Assembly (NCBI RefSeq): GCF_000786205.1 | Contig: NZ_JROH01000007.1 | Coordinates: 1-64,000 of the forward strand | Length of the DNA stretch: 64,000 bases | Source: Sphingomonas sp. 37zxx | GTDB lineage: Bacteria; Pseudomonadota; Alphaproteobacteria; Sphingomonadales; Sphingomonadaceae | Direction: 5' to 3' | Part shown: piece after piece, positions 1 through 9,168 of the stretch | Layout: every line of letters begins with the position of its first letter | Numbering within the stretch: the first letter of the stretch is position 1 | The notes under the pieces: generated by a model | Database searches by the model: none | The model's input: only the letters and a program-made list of their open reading frames with translations | Told to the model about the DNA's origin: nothing | Made by a program: the position numbers and the translations under genes

Positions 1-167
1 AAGACTTGGTTCGCGTTCTTAACGCGGACCTAGTCGTAGCTGGGTGAGGGTGCCGCGGTCGCCCTTGCGACCGCGCGGCCCCACAGGGCCGCACCACCCT
101 CATCCAACCTCCGCTAGGCCGCTTCGCGACCAAGCTTCGGTATCCTTCTCCCGCCAGCGGGAGAAGG
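1..167. repeat. Dispersed palindromic intergenic repeat, copy A (cut by window edge)
   Basis: This stretch is nearly the same as 43199-43398. Shared blocks include AAGACTTGG, CTAGTCGTAGCTGGGTGAGG, the hairpin core GCGGTCGC/GCGACCGC, CACCACCCTCATCCAA and the terminal hairpin TTCTCCCGCCAGCGGGAGAA. It holds several nested inverted repeats and no plausible gene. The left terminus is missing because the window begins inside the element. Confidence 0.75.
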
Positions 168-206
168 TTTGTTGACGCCCTCATCACCCTTCCCCATTGC
201 TCCCCA

Positions 207-1208
207 ATGCGCTTCTTCTCCGACAACGCCGCCCCCGTTTGCCAGCCCGTGCTCGATGCGATGCTGGCGGCCAACACGCTCGATACCGCCTATGATGGCG
301 ACCGCTGGAGCAAACGGCTCGACGGCGCGATGTCCGATTTGTTCGAGACGCAGGTCGCCTGCCTGTGGGTACCCACCGGCACCGCCGCCAACGCGCTCGC
401 GCTCGCGGCGATGGTGCCACCGCACGGCGCGACGATCTGCCATGCCGAGGCGCATATCCAGGTCGACGAATGCGGCGCGCCCGAATTCTTCACCCACGGC
501 GCCAAATTGCTGCTGGTCGAGGGTGACGGGGCCAAGCTGACCCCCACGGCGCTTGCCGAAACGCTGGGCAACATCCGCGACGATGTTCATCAGGTCCAGC
601 CGCACGCGGTGTCGATCACCAACGCCACCGAATATGGCCGCGTCTATACCCCCGCCGAAGTCGCCGCGATCGCCGAGGTGATCCGCCCGCGCGGGCTGGG
701 CCTGCACATGGACGGCGCGCGCTTTGCCAATGCGGTCGCGCATCTGGGCTGTTCGCCCGCCGAGGTCACCTGGCGCGCGGGCGTCGATGCGCTGAGCTTC
801 GGCTTCGTCAAAAATGGCGGCATGGGGGCGGAGGCATTGATATTCTTCAACCCCGATCTTGCCGCCGCCACCCGCTATCGCCGCAAACGCGCAGGCCATT
901 TGCTGTCGAAGGGGCGGTTCCTGGCGGCGCAGATCCTGGCGATGCTCGAGGGCGATGTGTGGCTGGACAATGCCCGCGCCGCCAATGCCGGGGCGCAATT
1001 GCTGGCGCAGGCGGCGGGCGAGCGGCTGGTCCAGCCGGTCGAGGCGAATGAGGTGTTCCTGCGCCTCACCGCCGACGAAGCCGCCGGGCTTCGCGCGCAG
1101 GGCTTCGATTTCTATGATTGGGGGACCGGACAAGCACGGCTGGTCACCGCCTGGGACCAGGGGGCCGACATCGTTGCCCCGCTCGCGCAAGCGATCGCCG
1201 CGCTTTGA
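207..1208 (+). CDS. ltaE: Low-specificity L-threonine aldolase (PLP-dependent)
   Basis: Encodes 333 aa of the fold-type I PLP beta-eliminating lyase family, which cleaves L-threonine or allo-threonine to glycine and acetaldehyde in the cytoplasm. The N-terminal FFSDNAAPVCQPVLDAM and the LHMDGARFANAV segment (PLP-binding Asp) are typical of threonine aldolases. The PLP lysine is most likely K202 in FGFVKNGGMGAEA. Length is normal for the family. The next gene starts with a TTG inside this stop codon (TTGA), so the two are probably cotranscribed. A related PLP lyase acting on a beta-hydroxy amino acid remains possible. Confidence 0.88.
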   Translation: MRFFSDNAAPVCQPVLDAMLAANTLDTAYDGDRWSKRLDGAMSDLFETQVACLWVPTGTAANALALAAMVPPHGATICHAEAHIQVDECGAPEFFTHGAKLLLVEGDGAKLTPTALAETLGNIRDDVHQVQPHAVSITNATEYGRVYTPAEVAAIAEVIRPRGLGLHMDGARFANAVAHLGCSPAEVTWRAGVDALSFGFVKNGGMGAEALIFFNPDLAAATRYRRKRAGHLLSKGRFLAAQILAMLEGDVWLDNARAANAGAQLLAQAAGERLVQPVEANEVFLRLTADEAAGLRAQGFDFYDWGTGQARLVTAWDQGADIVAPLAQAIAAL

Positions 1209-2119
1209 ACGGACCCAAGCCGCAATCGACCCGGCTGACGGTCCTGATCCCGTTCGCGCTGGTCACCTTGATCTGGGGATCGACCTGGATCGTCATTCGC
1301 GGCCAATTGGGCGAGGTGCCGCCAAGCTGGTCGGTCGCCTATCGCTTCCTGATCGCGGGCGTCGTGATCCTGGGCTGGGCGGCGTTCCGGCGCGAGAAAT
1401 TGTCGCTCGACGCGCGCGGCTGGCGCTTTGCCGCCATGCTCGGGGTCATGCAGTTCGTGCTGAACTTCAACTTCGTCTATCGCGCTGAACAGCACATCAC
1501 CTCGGGGCTGGTCGCGGTGGTGTTCGCGCTGCTGCTGGTGCCCAATGCGATCCTGGGACGCATCTTCCTGGGGCAGATGCTCGGGCGGCAATTGCTGATC
1601 GGATCGGCGGTGGCGATCGGCGGCATCGCGATGTTGTTCACCCACGAAGCGCGGGTCGATCCCAATAATGGCAGCGAGGTGATGATCGGCATCGTCATCA
1701 CTTTGTGCGGCGTCCTTTCGGCCTCGGTCGCCAACATCATGCAGGGAACGCGCACCGCCAAGGCCTATCCGATGGCGACGATGCTTGGCCACGCAATGCT
1801 GATCGGCGCGGCGATCGACGCAAGCTTCGCCTGGATCACCACCGGCCCGCCGGTGTTCGACTGGTCGGCCAGCTACATCGCCGGCGTGCTGTATCTGGGT
1901 ATCGTCGCCTCCGCCGTCGCGTTCACGCTCTATTTCGGCGTGCTTCGGATCATCGGCCCCGCCAAGGCGGCCTATTCGGGAGTGATCGTGCCGGTGATCG
2001 CGATGGCGCTGTCGACCGCGTTCGAGGGCTATCGCTGGTCGTGGCTGGCGGCGAGCGGCGCGGCGCTGGCGCTGACCGGGCTGGTGATCGCGCTCAAGGC
2101 GCGCAGGCCGAACCGGTAA
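1205..2119 (+). CDS. EamA/DMT-family membrane transporter
   Basis: About 304 aa with ten predicted hydrophobic segments in two EamA repeats, as in drug/metabolite transporters such as RhaT, YdcZ and RarD relatives. The first segment has the family signature TLIWGSTWIVIRGQL. The second half ends FEGYRWSWLAASGAALALTG, typical of the last EamA helices. I chose the TTG at 1205 because it overlaps the aldolase stop and gives a short hydrophilic N-terminus; the in-frame ATG at 1118 would add a 29-residue Arg-rich tail lying inside ltaE. Substrate is unknown; an amino acid or metabolite exporter is a fair guess from the neighbour. The 3' end overlaps the convergent gene by 91 bp. Confidence 0.82.
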   Translation: MNGPKPQSTRLTVLIPFALVTLIWGSTWIVIRGQLGEVPPSWSVAYRFLIAGVVILGWAAFRREKLSLDARGWRFAAMLGVMQFVLNFNFVYRAEQHITSGLVAVVFALLLVPNAILGRIFLGQMLGRQLLIGSAVAIGGIAMLFTHEARVDPNNGSEVMIGIVITLCGVLSASVANIMQGTRTAKAYPMATMLGHAMLIGAAIDASFAWITTGPPVFDWSASYIAGVLYLGIVASAVAFTLYFGVLRIIGPAKAAYSGVIVPVIAMALSTAFEGYRWSWLAASGAALALTGLVIALKARRPNR

Positions 2120-2865
2120 TCGGGATAGGCCAGCCGCCAGCCGAGCACGCGCTTGGCCTTGCCATTGGCGACGCGGCGGTTCTCGGCATAGAAGCTGCGC
2201 CCCATCGCCGACAGGCTTTCGAGCGGTACAAAACCCGGCGGCGGCAGGTGCAGCAGCCGCGCGGCATGTTCGATCACTTCGTTCTGGCTGCACGGATAAT
2301 CGTCCGACAGGTTGTACGCGCCGGCGGGGGCATCGAAGCCAAGGGTCACCCCGCTGACGATGTCGTCGACATGGACCCGGCTGAACACCTGACCGGGCAA
2401 ATCGACGCGATGCGCCTCGCCCGATGCAACGCGGGTCAGCGGCGAGCGACCCGGCCCGTAAATGCCCGGCAAGCGAAACACGCGCGCGCCATGCGCCAGC
2501 CAATCGGCATCGGCCTGGTTGCGCGCGGGGCGGCGGCCAGTGCCGGCGGCGGTGGTTTCATCGACCCAGGCACCGGCTGCATCGCCATACACGCCGGTCG
2601 AGGAAAGATAGGCAAGCGTGGCGCGGCTGTTCGCCAGCGCCGCGCCGTAAGTGGTGAGCACAGGGTCGACACCCTCGGCGGGCGGCACCGACGACAGGAT
2701 ATGCGTCGCATTGGCGATCTCGAATCCCACCCGCTCGGTATCGGCAAAGCCAAGCGTGCCTTCACGCCCATCGCGCGTGGTACCCGCGACGCGCGCACCC
2801 TTGGCTTCGAGATGCGCCCGCAGCCGCGCGGCGGTGTAGCCCTGCCCAAAGATCAGCAGGCGCAT
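2029..2865 (-). CDS. SDR-family NAD(P)-binding epimerase-like protein (YeeZ-like)
   Basis: 278 aa with an extended-SDR Rossmann fold. The nucleotide motif is GQGYTAARL near residue 7, the degenerate GxGY form of YeeZ-like proteins rather than GxxGxxG. LSSTGVYGD, RLPGIYGPGRSP and FSRVHVDDIV follow, as in NAD-dependent epimerases. The YxxxK lysine is not evident after VYG, so classical SDR catalysis may be altered. The natural family end falls near YPDYRFGLRAL, which suggests that the last 20 or so residues, antisense to the EamA gene, are a C-terminal extension. Function is unassigned. Confidence 0.75.
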   Translation of the reverse strand: MRLLIFGQGYTAARLRAHLEAKGARVAGTTRDGREGTLGFADTERVGFEIANATHILSSVPPAEGVDPVLTTYGAALANSRATLAYLSSTGVYGDAAGAWVDETTAAGTGRRPARNQADADWLAHGARVFRLPGIYGPGRSPLTRVASGEAHRVDLPGQVFSRVHVDDIVSGVTLGFDAPAGAYNLSDDYPCSQNEVIEHAARLLHLPPPGFVPLESLSAMGRSFYAENRRVANGKAKRVLGWRLAYPDYRFGLRALSAITSPVSASAAPLAASHDQR

Positions 2866-2871
2866 ATCTTA

Positions 2872-2978
2872 CTCCCCTCCCTGGAAGGGAGGGGTTGGGG
2901 GTGGGTCGGCCCGTTGGCGAGGGCTTCGTTCAACAACGAACCTACCCACCCCCGGCCCCTCCCTTCCAGGGAGGGGAG
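2872..2978. repeat. Large inverted repeat between converging/diverging genes
   Basis: Two arms of about 36 bp, each containing CCCTCCCTGGAAGGGAGGGG, flank a loop of about 30 bp. The arms themselves hold the self-complementary CCCTCCCTGGAAGGGAGGG. It could act as a bidirectional transcription barrier, or be a non-autonomous repeat of the type common in sphingomonad intergenic DNA. Confidence 0.8.
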
Positions 2979-2998
2979 AAGCAGGACGTGACCCCTCT

Positions 2999-4594
2999 TC
3001 ATCGCGGGTTCCCATACAGCGTCCCAAAGAAATCGCCCTGGTTCCACACCGGCCTTGGCCCATCGGCCAGCGCGCGGGTCAGGGCGTAGTTCAGCCGCAC
3101 GAACCGCCGCGCCGCATCCCAGTCGAAGGGCAGTTTCATATCGTCCGAAGGCTGGTGGTAATGCCGCTCGATGAACGCAGCGGTCGCCGCCGCGCCCGGC
3201 CCCTTCGGCCCGGCGTCGATCGACACCGAGGGCACCCCCTGTTTGACGAAGCTGTAATGATCGGTCCGCACGAAATATGCTTCGTCGGGCGTCGGATCGG
3301 GCGTCAGCATCAGCCCCTGCGCCTTGGCCACGGCGCCAAGCACCGGGCCGATGCTCGACCGGTCAGCGCCATAAGCGACGATATCCTCGAACTTGTACGT
3401 CATGATCGGCATGTCGAGGTTGACGTTGGCGACCATGCTGCCGCGCGGCACCGTGGGATAGCGCGCGAAATAATCCGATCCGATCAGCCCGGCTTCCTCC
3501 GCCGTCACCGCGACGAACAGGATGCTGCGCTTAGGGGAAGTGCCCGAAGCGCGGAAGGATTTGGCGACTTCGAGCAGCGCCGCGATGCCCATCGCATTGT
3601 CCATCGCGCCATTGTTGATCGCATCGCCATTCACCGGATCGGTGACGCCGATATGATCGAGATGCGCGGTCAGCACGACATATTCGTCCTTGAGCAGCGG
3701 ATCGCTTCCCGCAAGCTTGCCGACCAGATTGGCGCTGAGGGTCTGCTGCAATTCGCTGGTCTGGCGAAAGGCGATGGTGCCGGTCAGCGGGCCGGTGGGC
3801 AGCGGTCGCTTGGCCTCATCGGCGGCGCGCACCTTTGCCCAACTAAGCTTCGATCCGGCGAACAACATCGCCGCGCCGCGCCCGCTGATCGCCGCAAGTT
3901 GCGGTGCCGCCTCGGCCTTTGCCGCGCCTTGGGGCGGCGTCCACGACATGGACGGCCCCGACCAGCTTTCGACGATCGCGGCAAAGTCGTAGCTCGCCCG
4001 CGTCGATCGCGATTCGATGAAGACGATCCCCGCCGCGCCGCGCTTGCCCGCCAGTTCCGCCTTCACGTCGCGATTGCCGTAATGCGCCGCGACTTCGCTG
4101 TTCATCCCCGGCGGGCCGCCATACATCACCGCGACGATCTTGCCGCGCACGTCGAGCCCGCGATAATCGTCGATGCCGCGGGTCGGATCGACCACGCCAT
4201 AGCCCGCGAACACCATCTCGCCGCTGACGGCGCGCTCGGCCTGGGTAAGGCTCGCGCGCCCGACGAAATCGGTGCCCAGCGCCAGCACCGTCTCGCGCCC
4301 GCCGCGCGTCAGCGTTGCGCTGGCGGTTAGCGGCCGCGACGCCACCAGAGGCACCTGCTGTCGCCAGCCGCCACGCTCGCCCGCGGGCGACAGCCCCGCC
4401 GCCTCCATCTGTGCGATCACATAATCGGCGGCGATGTCATATTCGGGGCTGCCGGCCTGCCGTCCTTTAAGCGAATCAGCGGCGAGGAAAGCGACATGCG
4501 CCTTCATCGCCGCCTGATCGGCGGGCAGCGTTTGCGCGGGCGCGGTGCCGGCGAGCGCGACCGCCGCCAGGACGGCGAAGCTGGTGCGGATCAC
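2999..4594 (-). CDS. Exported M28 family zinc peptidase (copy 2 of tandem pair)
   Basis: 531 aa. The start is the GTG at 4594, which overlaps the upstream M28 stop as GTGA. It gives a clean signal peptide (SFAVLAAVALAGTAPAQ, cleavage near APA/QT). A protease-associated-type region is followed by the M28 catalytic domain. The two-zinc ligand set is complete: His and Asp in LTAHLDHIG, Asp in NGAMDNAMG, Glu pair in TAEEAGLIGSDYF, Asp in NVNLDMP and His in RHYHQPSD. Likely a periplasmic or secreted aminopeptidase. It is a paralogue of the gene at 4591-6291 and shares its C-terminal NxGDFFGTLY motif. Confidence 0.88.
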   Translation of the reverse strand: MIRTSFAVLAAVALAGTAPAQTLPADQAAMKAHVAFLAADSLKGRQAGSPEYDIAADYVIAQMEAAGLSPAGERGGWRQQVPLVASRPLTASATLTRGGRETVLALGTDFVGRASLTQAERAVSGEMVFAGYGVVDPTRGIDDYRGLDVRGKIVAVMYGGPPGMNSEVAAHYGNRDVKAELAGKRGAAGIVFIESRSTRASYDFAAIVESWSGPSMSWTPPQGAAKAEAAPQLAAISGRGAAMLFAGSKLSWAKVRAADEAKRPLPTGPLTGTIAFRQTSELQQTLSANLVGKLAGSDPLLKDEYVVLTAHLDHIGVTDPVNGDAINNGAMDNAMGIAALLEVAKSFRASGTSPKRSILFVAVTAEEAGLIGSDYFARYPTVPRGSMVANVNLDMPIMTYKFEDIVAYGADRSSIGPVLGAVAKAQGLMLTPDPTPDEAYFVRTDHYSFVKQGVPSVSIDAGPKGPGAAATAAFIERHYHQPSDDMKLPFDWDAARRFVRLNYALTRALADGPRPVWNQGDFFGTLYGNPR

Positions 4595-6291
4595 TTCGCC
4601 CCATATCCTTCGTACAGGGTGCCAAAGAAATCGCCCCGATTCCATTTGGGCCGCTCGGGCGCGTCGGCGATTTCACGCGCGATCAGATAATTCGCCTCGA
4701 TAAAGCGCGTGCCCGATTCCCAATCGATCGCGGGCACCTGCCCCATCGAATCCGATGGCTGATGGTAATGCTTGGCAAAGAATTCATCGACCGCCGCCTT
4801 GCCCGGCCCCTTGGTGCCCGGCCACAGGAAGACCGCAGGGATGCCCTGCTGGACGAAGCGATAATGGTCGCTGCGCGTGAACAGCCCCTGATCGGGCATC
4901 GGATCGGGCGAGAAGGTGACGCCAAGCTTGGCAGCGGCTGCCTTCACATAGCCGCCCAACGTCGATCGCTCGGCACCAAAGGCGATCACGTCCTCGAACT
5001 TATAAGTGATGATCGGCATGTCGAGATTGACGTTGGCGACCATCCGATCCTTGGCGATCGAGGGATTGCGCGCGAAATAATCCGATCCCACCAGCCCCTT
5101 TTCCTCGGCGGTCACCGCCAGGAACAAAACGCTGCGTTTGGGCGGCGTGCCCGATGCCTTGAAGCGCTTGGCCTCCTCGATCATCGCCGCGATGCCGACG
5201 GCATTGTCCATCGCGCCGTTATAGATCGCATCGCCATTTTTGGGCGTGCCGACGCCGACATGGTCGAGATGCGCGGTCAGCACGACGACTTCGCTCTTGA
5301 CCGCAGGATCGCTGCCTTCGAGCATCCCGGCGACATTATAGCTGGTGACCGGGGTGATCGTCGTCGCCAGCTCGATCGCCAGCCGACCGGGCAATTCGAC
5401 CGGCTTGAACCGTGCCGCCGGAGTCTCGGCGGTCTTGACCACGCTTGCCCAGCTCGTGTGCGCGCCGGCGAACAGCTTGGCCGCCCCGGTCATGCTCACC
5501 GCCCCCAATGCCGGCACGTTCGCGGCGGCAAAGAAACCGCTGCCGTCGGGCCGCGCCCAGGTCATGCGCGCACTGTCATAGCTTTCGGCCAGCCGCGAGA
5601 AGGGCCGCACCTTGGCGCTGGTAGGTGATTCAAGCGTCAGGTAGCCGACCGCGCCCATCGCCTGCGCCGCCACCGCCTTGTTGGTGGCATTGCCGAAATG
5701 CGCGCGTTCTTCGCCGGGAAAGCTGGCGGGCGCGCCCGAGAAAAAGGCGACGATCTTGCCCTTCACATCGACACCGGCATAATCGTTGCGCTTGAACTGC
5801 GGCGCGTTGATGCCGTAACCGACGAACACGACCGGCGCATCGACGACGGTCTTGGCGCGCGAAGGATCGGGCGCGGGCAGATATTCCTCGCCGAACACCA
5901 ACGCCGCCGCGCTGCCGCCGCGCGGGGTGTAGCGGAAACTGCCCTTGTCCGCCGCCTTGTAGCTGACCAGCGGTACCGTCTGCAGATAGCCACCCTCGTC
6001 GCCCGCAGGCTTCAGCCCCGCCGAATAGAATTGCGACGCGACATATTGCGCGGCGACATTGTAGCTCTCAGTCCCCGCCTCGCGGCCCTGCATCGCGTCG
6101 GACGACAGGAACATCACATGCGCCTTCATCGCCGCCTGATCGGCGGGCAGCGGTGCATTCACCCGTGCATTGATCGTCGCGACGCTCTCGGCGGGCGACG
6201 CCGCGGGGGCCGGCGCAGGTGCAGGCGCGGTTTGGGCAAAAGCAATCGAACTCAGGGGCAGGGCAAGCAGCAGCGCGGCAGTTCGAAGCAT
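4591..6291 (-). CDS. Exported M28 family zinc peptidase (copy 1 of tandem pair)
   Basis: About 566 aa with a signal peptide (RTAALLLALPLSSIAFAQ), then an Ala/Pro-rich linker, a PA-like insert and the M28 domain. Zinc ligands are visible in LTAHLDHVG, NGAMDNAVG, TAEEKGLVGSDYF, NVNLDMP and KHYHQPSD. The ATG at 6291 is preceded by GAGG at good spacing; in-frame ATGs at 6297 and 6303 are alternatives. The stop overlaps the next paralogue's GTG, so the pair is translationally coupled. Probably an aminopeptidase acting on peptides in the periplasm; the exact specificity cannot be read. Confidence 0.88.
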   Translation of the reverse strand: MLRTAALLLALPLSSIAFAQTAPAPAPAPAASPAESVATINARVNAPLPADQAAMKAHVMFLSSDAMQGREAGTESYNVAAQYVASQFYSAGLKPAGDEGGYLQTVPLVSYKAADKGSFRYTPRGGSAAALVFGEEYLPAPDPSRAKTVVDAPVVFVGYGINAPQFKRNDYAGVDVKGKIVAFFSGAPASFPGEERAHFGNATNKAVAAQAMGAVGYLTLESPTSAKVRPFSRLAESYDSARMTWARPDGSGFFAAANVPALGAVSMTGAAKLFAGAHTSWASVVKTAETPAARFKPVELPGRLAIELATTITPVTSYNVAGMLEGSDPAVKSEVVVLTAHLDHVGVGTPKNGDAIYNGAMDNAVGIAAMIEEAKRFKASGTPPKRSVLFLAVTAEEKGLVGSDYFARNPSIAKDRMVANVNLDMPIITYKFEDVIAFGAERSTLGGYVKAAAAKLGVTFSPDPMPDQGLFTRSDHYRFVQQGIPAVFLWPGTKGPGKAAVDEFFAKHYHQPSDSMGQVPAIDWESGTRFIEANYLIAREIADAPERPKWNRGDFFGTLYEGYGAK

Positions 6292-6428
6292 CGGCATCCT
6301 CATGGTATCAATCGGTACGACAGTGCAGGCGTAGCAGTCTGCCCGCCAAGCGCCAATATTCGCCGTGAAGCTTTTGCGCCGGGTGATTTTCACTATGGCG
6401 TTGCCGCCCGCTCGATTAGGTCATCATC

Positions 6429-9023
6429 ATGCAAGACATATATGCCTCGCCCGCCCTGCCCCGCATTACCCGCCGCGCCAATTATGCCGCGCCCGACTGG
6501 CTGGTGCCCGACATCGCATTGGTGTTCGATCTCGATCCGGTGCGGACACAGGTGCGCGCGACGCTGACCGTCACCCGAAGCGGCGCGCATGACCGCCCGC
6601 TGCGGCTCGACGGCGACATGATCGAGCCGGTTGCCGTGCGGATCGACGGGGTCGAGGCGCAGGGCTGGACGCTGGCCGACGGCACCCTCGAAATCCCGCT
6701 GACCGGCGACAGCCACGTCATCGAAACGCAAGTGCTGCTCTCGCCCGAGCGCAACACCCAGTTGATGGGGCTCTATGCCTCGGGCGGGTTGCTTTGCACC
6801 CAGTGCGAGGCCGAAGGGTTTCGCCGCATCACCTTCTTCCCCGATCGCCCCGACGTGCTCAGCCGCTACAAGGTGCGGCTGATCGCCGACAAGGCGCGCT
6901 TTCCGGTGCTGCTCGCCAATGGCGATCCGGTGGGCAGCGGCGATCTGGAGGATGGCCGGCATTATGCCGATTGGGACGACCCCTTCCTCAAGCCCTGTTA
7001 TCTGTTCGCGCTGGTCGCGGGCGATCTGGTCGCCAATCGCACAACCTTCGTCACGCGATCGGGGCGCGAGGTGGCGCTGGCGATCTGGGTGCGCGCGCCC
7101 GATCTGGCCAAGACCGATCATGCGCTCCATGCGCTCAGCACCTCGATGCGCTGGGACGAGGATGTCTATGGCCGCGAATATGACCTCGACGTCTTCAACA
7201 TTGTCGCGGTCGATGATTTCAACTTCGGCGCGATGGAAAATAAGGGGCTGAACATCTTCAACAGCCGCTACATCCTCGCCGATCCCGACACCGCGACCGA
7301 TTACGACTATGACGCGGTAGCCGCCGTCGTCGCGCACGAATATTTCCACAATTGGTCGGGCAATCGCGTGACCTGCCGCGACTGGTTTCAGCTTTCGCTC
7401 AAGGAAGGCTTCACCGTCTATCGCGACCAGCAGTTCAGCGCCGACCAGGGTTCGGCGGCGGTCAAGCGGATCGAGGATGTCCGCACGCTGCGCGCGGCAC
7501 AATTCCCCGAGGATTCGGGGCCGCTGGCGCATCCGGTGCGCCCCGACGAATATCAGGAAATCTCGAACTTCTACACCGCGACGATCTACAACAAGGGGGC
7601 CGAAGTCATCCGCATGATCGCGACGATGCTCGGCCGGAACCGCTTCCGCGCCGGTTCGGACCTGTATTTCGACCGGCATGACGGCACCGCCGCCACCGTC
7701 GAGGATTTCGCCAAGGCGATGGAGGATGCAGGCGAGATCGACCTGGCGCAATTCCGGCTGTGGTATTCGCAGGCCGGCACCCCGCGCGTCACCGCCGAGC
7801 TGACCCACCATGCCGGCGAAGGTCGCGCGGTGCTGCGGTTGCGCCAGCACGTCCCCGCCACGCCCGGCCAACCGCTGAAAAAGCCGATGGTGCTGCCGCT
7901 TCGGATCAAGCTGTTCGGTGCCGACACCGGCCATGCACTGGGCGAGGAACGCCTGTTCCTGCTGCACGACGCCGCCGCCGAAATCGCGTTCGACACCGTG
8001 ACCGAAACCCCGGTGCTATCGATCAATCGCGGCTTTTCCGCGCCGGTGATCGTCGAGACCAACCGCACCGCCGCCGACCTCGCCTTCCTCAGCGCGCATG
8101 ACGACGATCCGTTCGCACGCTACGAAGCGATGCAGCAGCTGATGCTCGACACGCTGGTGACCGCGGTGACGCACCGATCGGCCGATCATCGCGCGGTGAT
8201 CGACGCGGTTCGCAATACGCTGACCGATCCCAGCCTCGACGCCGCCTTCATCGCCGAAGCCGTGCTGCTGCCCTCGGACAGCTTCATCGGCGACCAGTTG
8301 GCGATCGTCGATCCCGATGCGGTGTCGGCGGCGCGCGAGGCGCTTCGCCGCGACCTTGGCCGCGCGCTCGAAGCCGATTGGCGCGAAGCCTATGAACGCG
8401 CGCGCACCAATCGCTTCGAATATTCCCCCGCTGCCAAGGGCGCGCGCCGGCTGCGGACGGTGTCGCTCGGCTATATCGCCGCCAGCGGGGCCGCCGACGC
8501 TGCCGAACTGGCGTTCCTGCAATTCGAAAATGCCGACAACATGACCGATCGGCAGGGCGCGCTCACCACGCTGGTAAACTCGCATTCGGACAGCCGGGTC
8601 GCCGCGCTCGACATCTTCTACAATCGCTATTCGGACAATCCGCTGGTGCTCGACAAATGGTTCTCGACCCAGGCGCTGTCGTCGCGCGACGACACCCTCG
8701 CCAATGTCGAGGAACTGTCGCGCCACCGCGATTTCACCCTGGCCAACCCCAACCGCGCCCGCGCGCTGGTGGGGGCGTTCAGCGTCAACCAGCGCGCCTT
8801 CCACGCCGCCGACGGGCGCGGCTATCGCTTCGTCGCCGACCAGTTGATCGCGCTCGACAAGCTGAACCCGCAGACCGCCGCAAAGCTGGTCCCGCCGCTC
8901 GGCCGCTGGAAGCGCTTCGACGAAGCCCGCGCGGCGCTGATGCGCGGCGAACTGCAACGCATCCTGGCAACACCCGGCCTGAGCAAGGACATGGTCGAGC
9001 AAGTCGCCAAGAGCTTGGACTAG
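6429..9023 (+). CDS. pepN: Aminopeptidase N (M1 family)
   Basis: 864 aa, the usual length for proteobacterial PepN. It is a zinc gluzincin that removes N-terminal residues from peptides in the cytoplasm. The exopeptidase motif GAMEN is at 267-271. The zinc motif HEYFHNW begins at H303, with the third ligand E326 in LSLKEGF, exactly 18 residues after H307. A C-terminal superhelical domain follows, with the conserved VLDKWFSTQALSSR and NPNRARALVGAF segments. Transcribed divergently from the M28 pair across a 137-bp gap, so three peptidase genes cluster here. Confidence 0.97.
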   Translation: MQDIYASPALPRITRRANYAAPDWLVPDIALVFDLDPVRTQVRATLTVTRSGAHDRPLRLDGDMIEPVAVRIDGVEAQGWTLADGTLEIPLTGDSHVIETQVLLSPERNTQLMGLYASGGLLCTQCEAEGFRRITFFPDRPDVLSRYKVRLIADKARFPVLLANGDPVGSGDLEDGRHYADWDDPFLKPCYLFALVAGDLVANRTTFVTRSGREVALAIWVRAPDLAKTDHALHALSTSMRWDEDVYGREYDLDVFNIVAVDDFNFGAMENKGLNIFNSRYILADPDTATDYDYDAVAAVVAHEYFHNWSGNRVTCRDWFQLSLKEGFTVYRDQQFSADQGSAAVKRIEDVRTLRAAQFPEDSGPLAHPVRPDEYQEISNFYTATIYNKGAEVIRMIATMLGRNRFRAGSDLYFDRHDGTAATVEDFAKAMEDAGEIDLAQFRLWYSQAGTPRVTAELTHHAGEGRAVLRLRQHVPATPGQPLKKPMVLPLRIKLFGADTGHALGEERLFLLHDAAAEIAFDTVTETPVLSINRGFSAPVIVETNRTAADLAFLSAHDDDPFARYEAMQQLMLDTLVTAVTHRSADHRAVIDAVRNTLTDPSLDAAFIAEAVLLPSDSFIGDQLAIVDPDAVSAAREALRRDLGRALEADWREAYERARTNRFEYSPAAKGARRLRTVSLGYIAASGAADAAELAFLQFENADNMTDRQGALTTLVNSHSDSRVAALDIFYNRYSDNPLVLDKWFSTQALSSRDDTLANVEELSRHRDFTLANPNRARALVGAFSVNQRAFHAADGRGYRFVADQLIALDKLNPQTAAKLVPPLGRWKRFDEARAALMRGELQRILATPGLSKDMVEQVAKSLD

Positions 9024-9060
9024 ATCGGGATGACTTCCCGCTGATCCATCAATCGTCTCT

Positions 9061-9139
9061 TTCGTCATTCCCGCGCAGGCGGGAATCCATATTCCGGTGC
9101 AAGGGTTATGGATTCCCGCCTTCGCGGGAATGACGAAGG
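9061..9139. repeat. REP-type element with terminal inverted repeats (GTCATTCCCGC family)
   Basis: The 5' arm (TTCGTCATTCCCGCGCAGGC and on to GGAATCCAT) is mirrored by a 3' arm ending GGGAATGACGAA, about 30 bp each, around a 20-bp centre. The same family, in diverged form, appears at 45018-45103. It lies between the converging ends of pepN and phoD and could double as a terminator. Confidence 0.8.
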
Positions 9140-9168
9140 AATTACGTCAGCATCAGCTAGTCACACCC

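Noticed and set aside
2933-2946. LexA-like GTTC/GAAC sequence
   Set aside because: GTTC-N6-GAAC is inverted with the wrong spacing and lies within a repeat element, not a promoter.
2872-2978. Insertion sequence ends
   Set aside because: No transposase frame lies between the arms, and the element is only 107 bp.
6393-7967. Minus-strand frame of 524 codons opposite pepN
   Set aside because: Antisense to a clear aminopeptidase N with catalytic motifs; no supported start.
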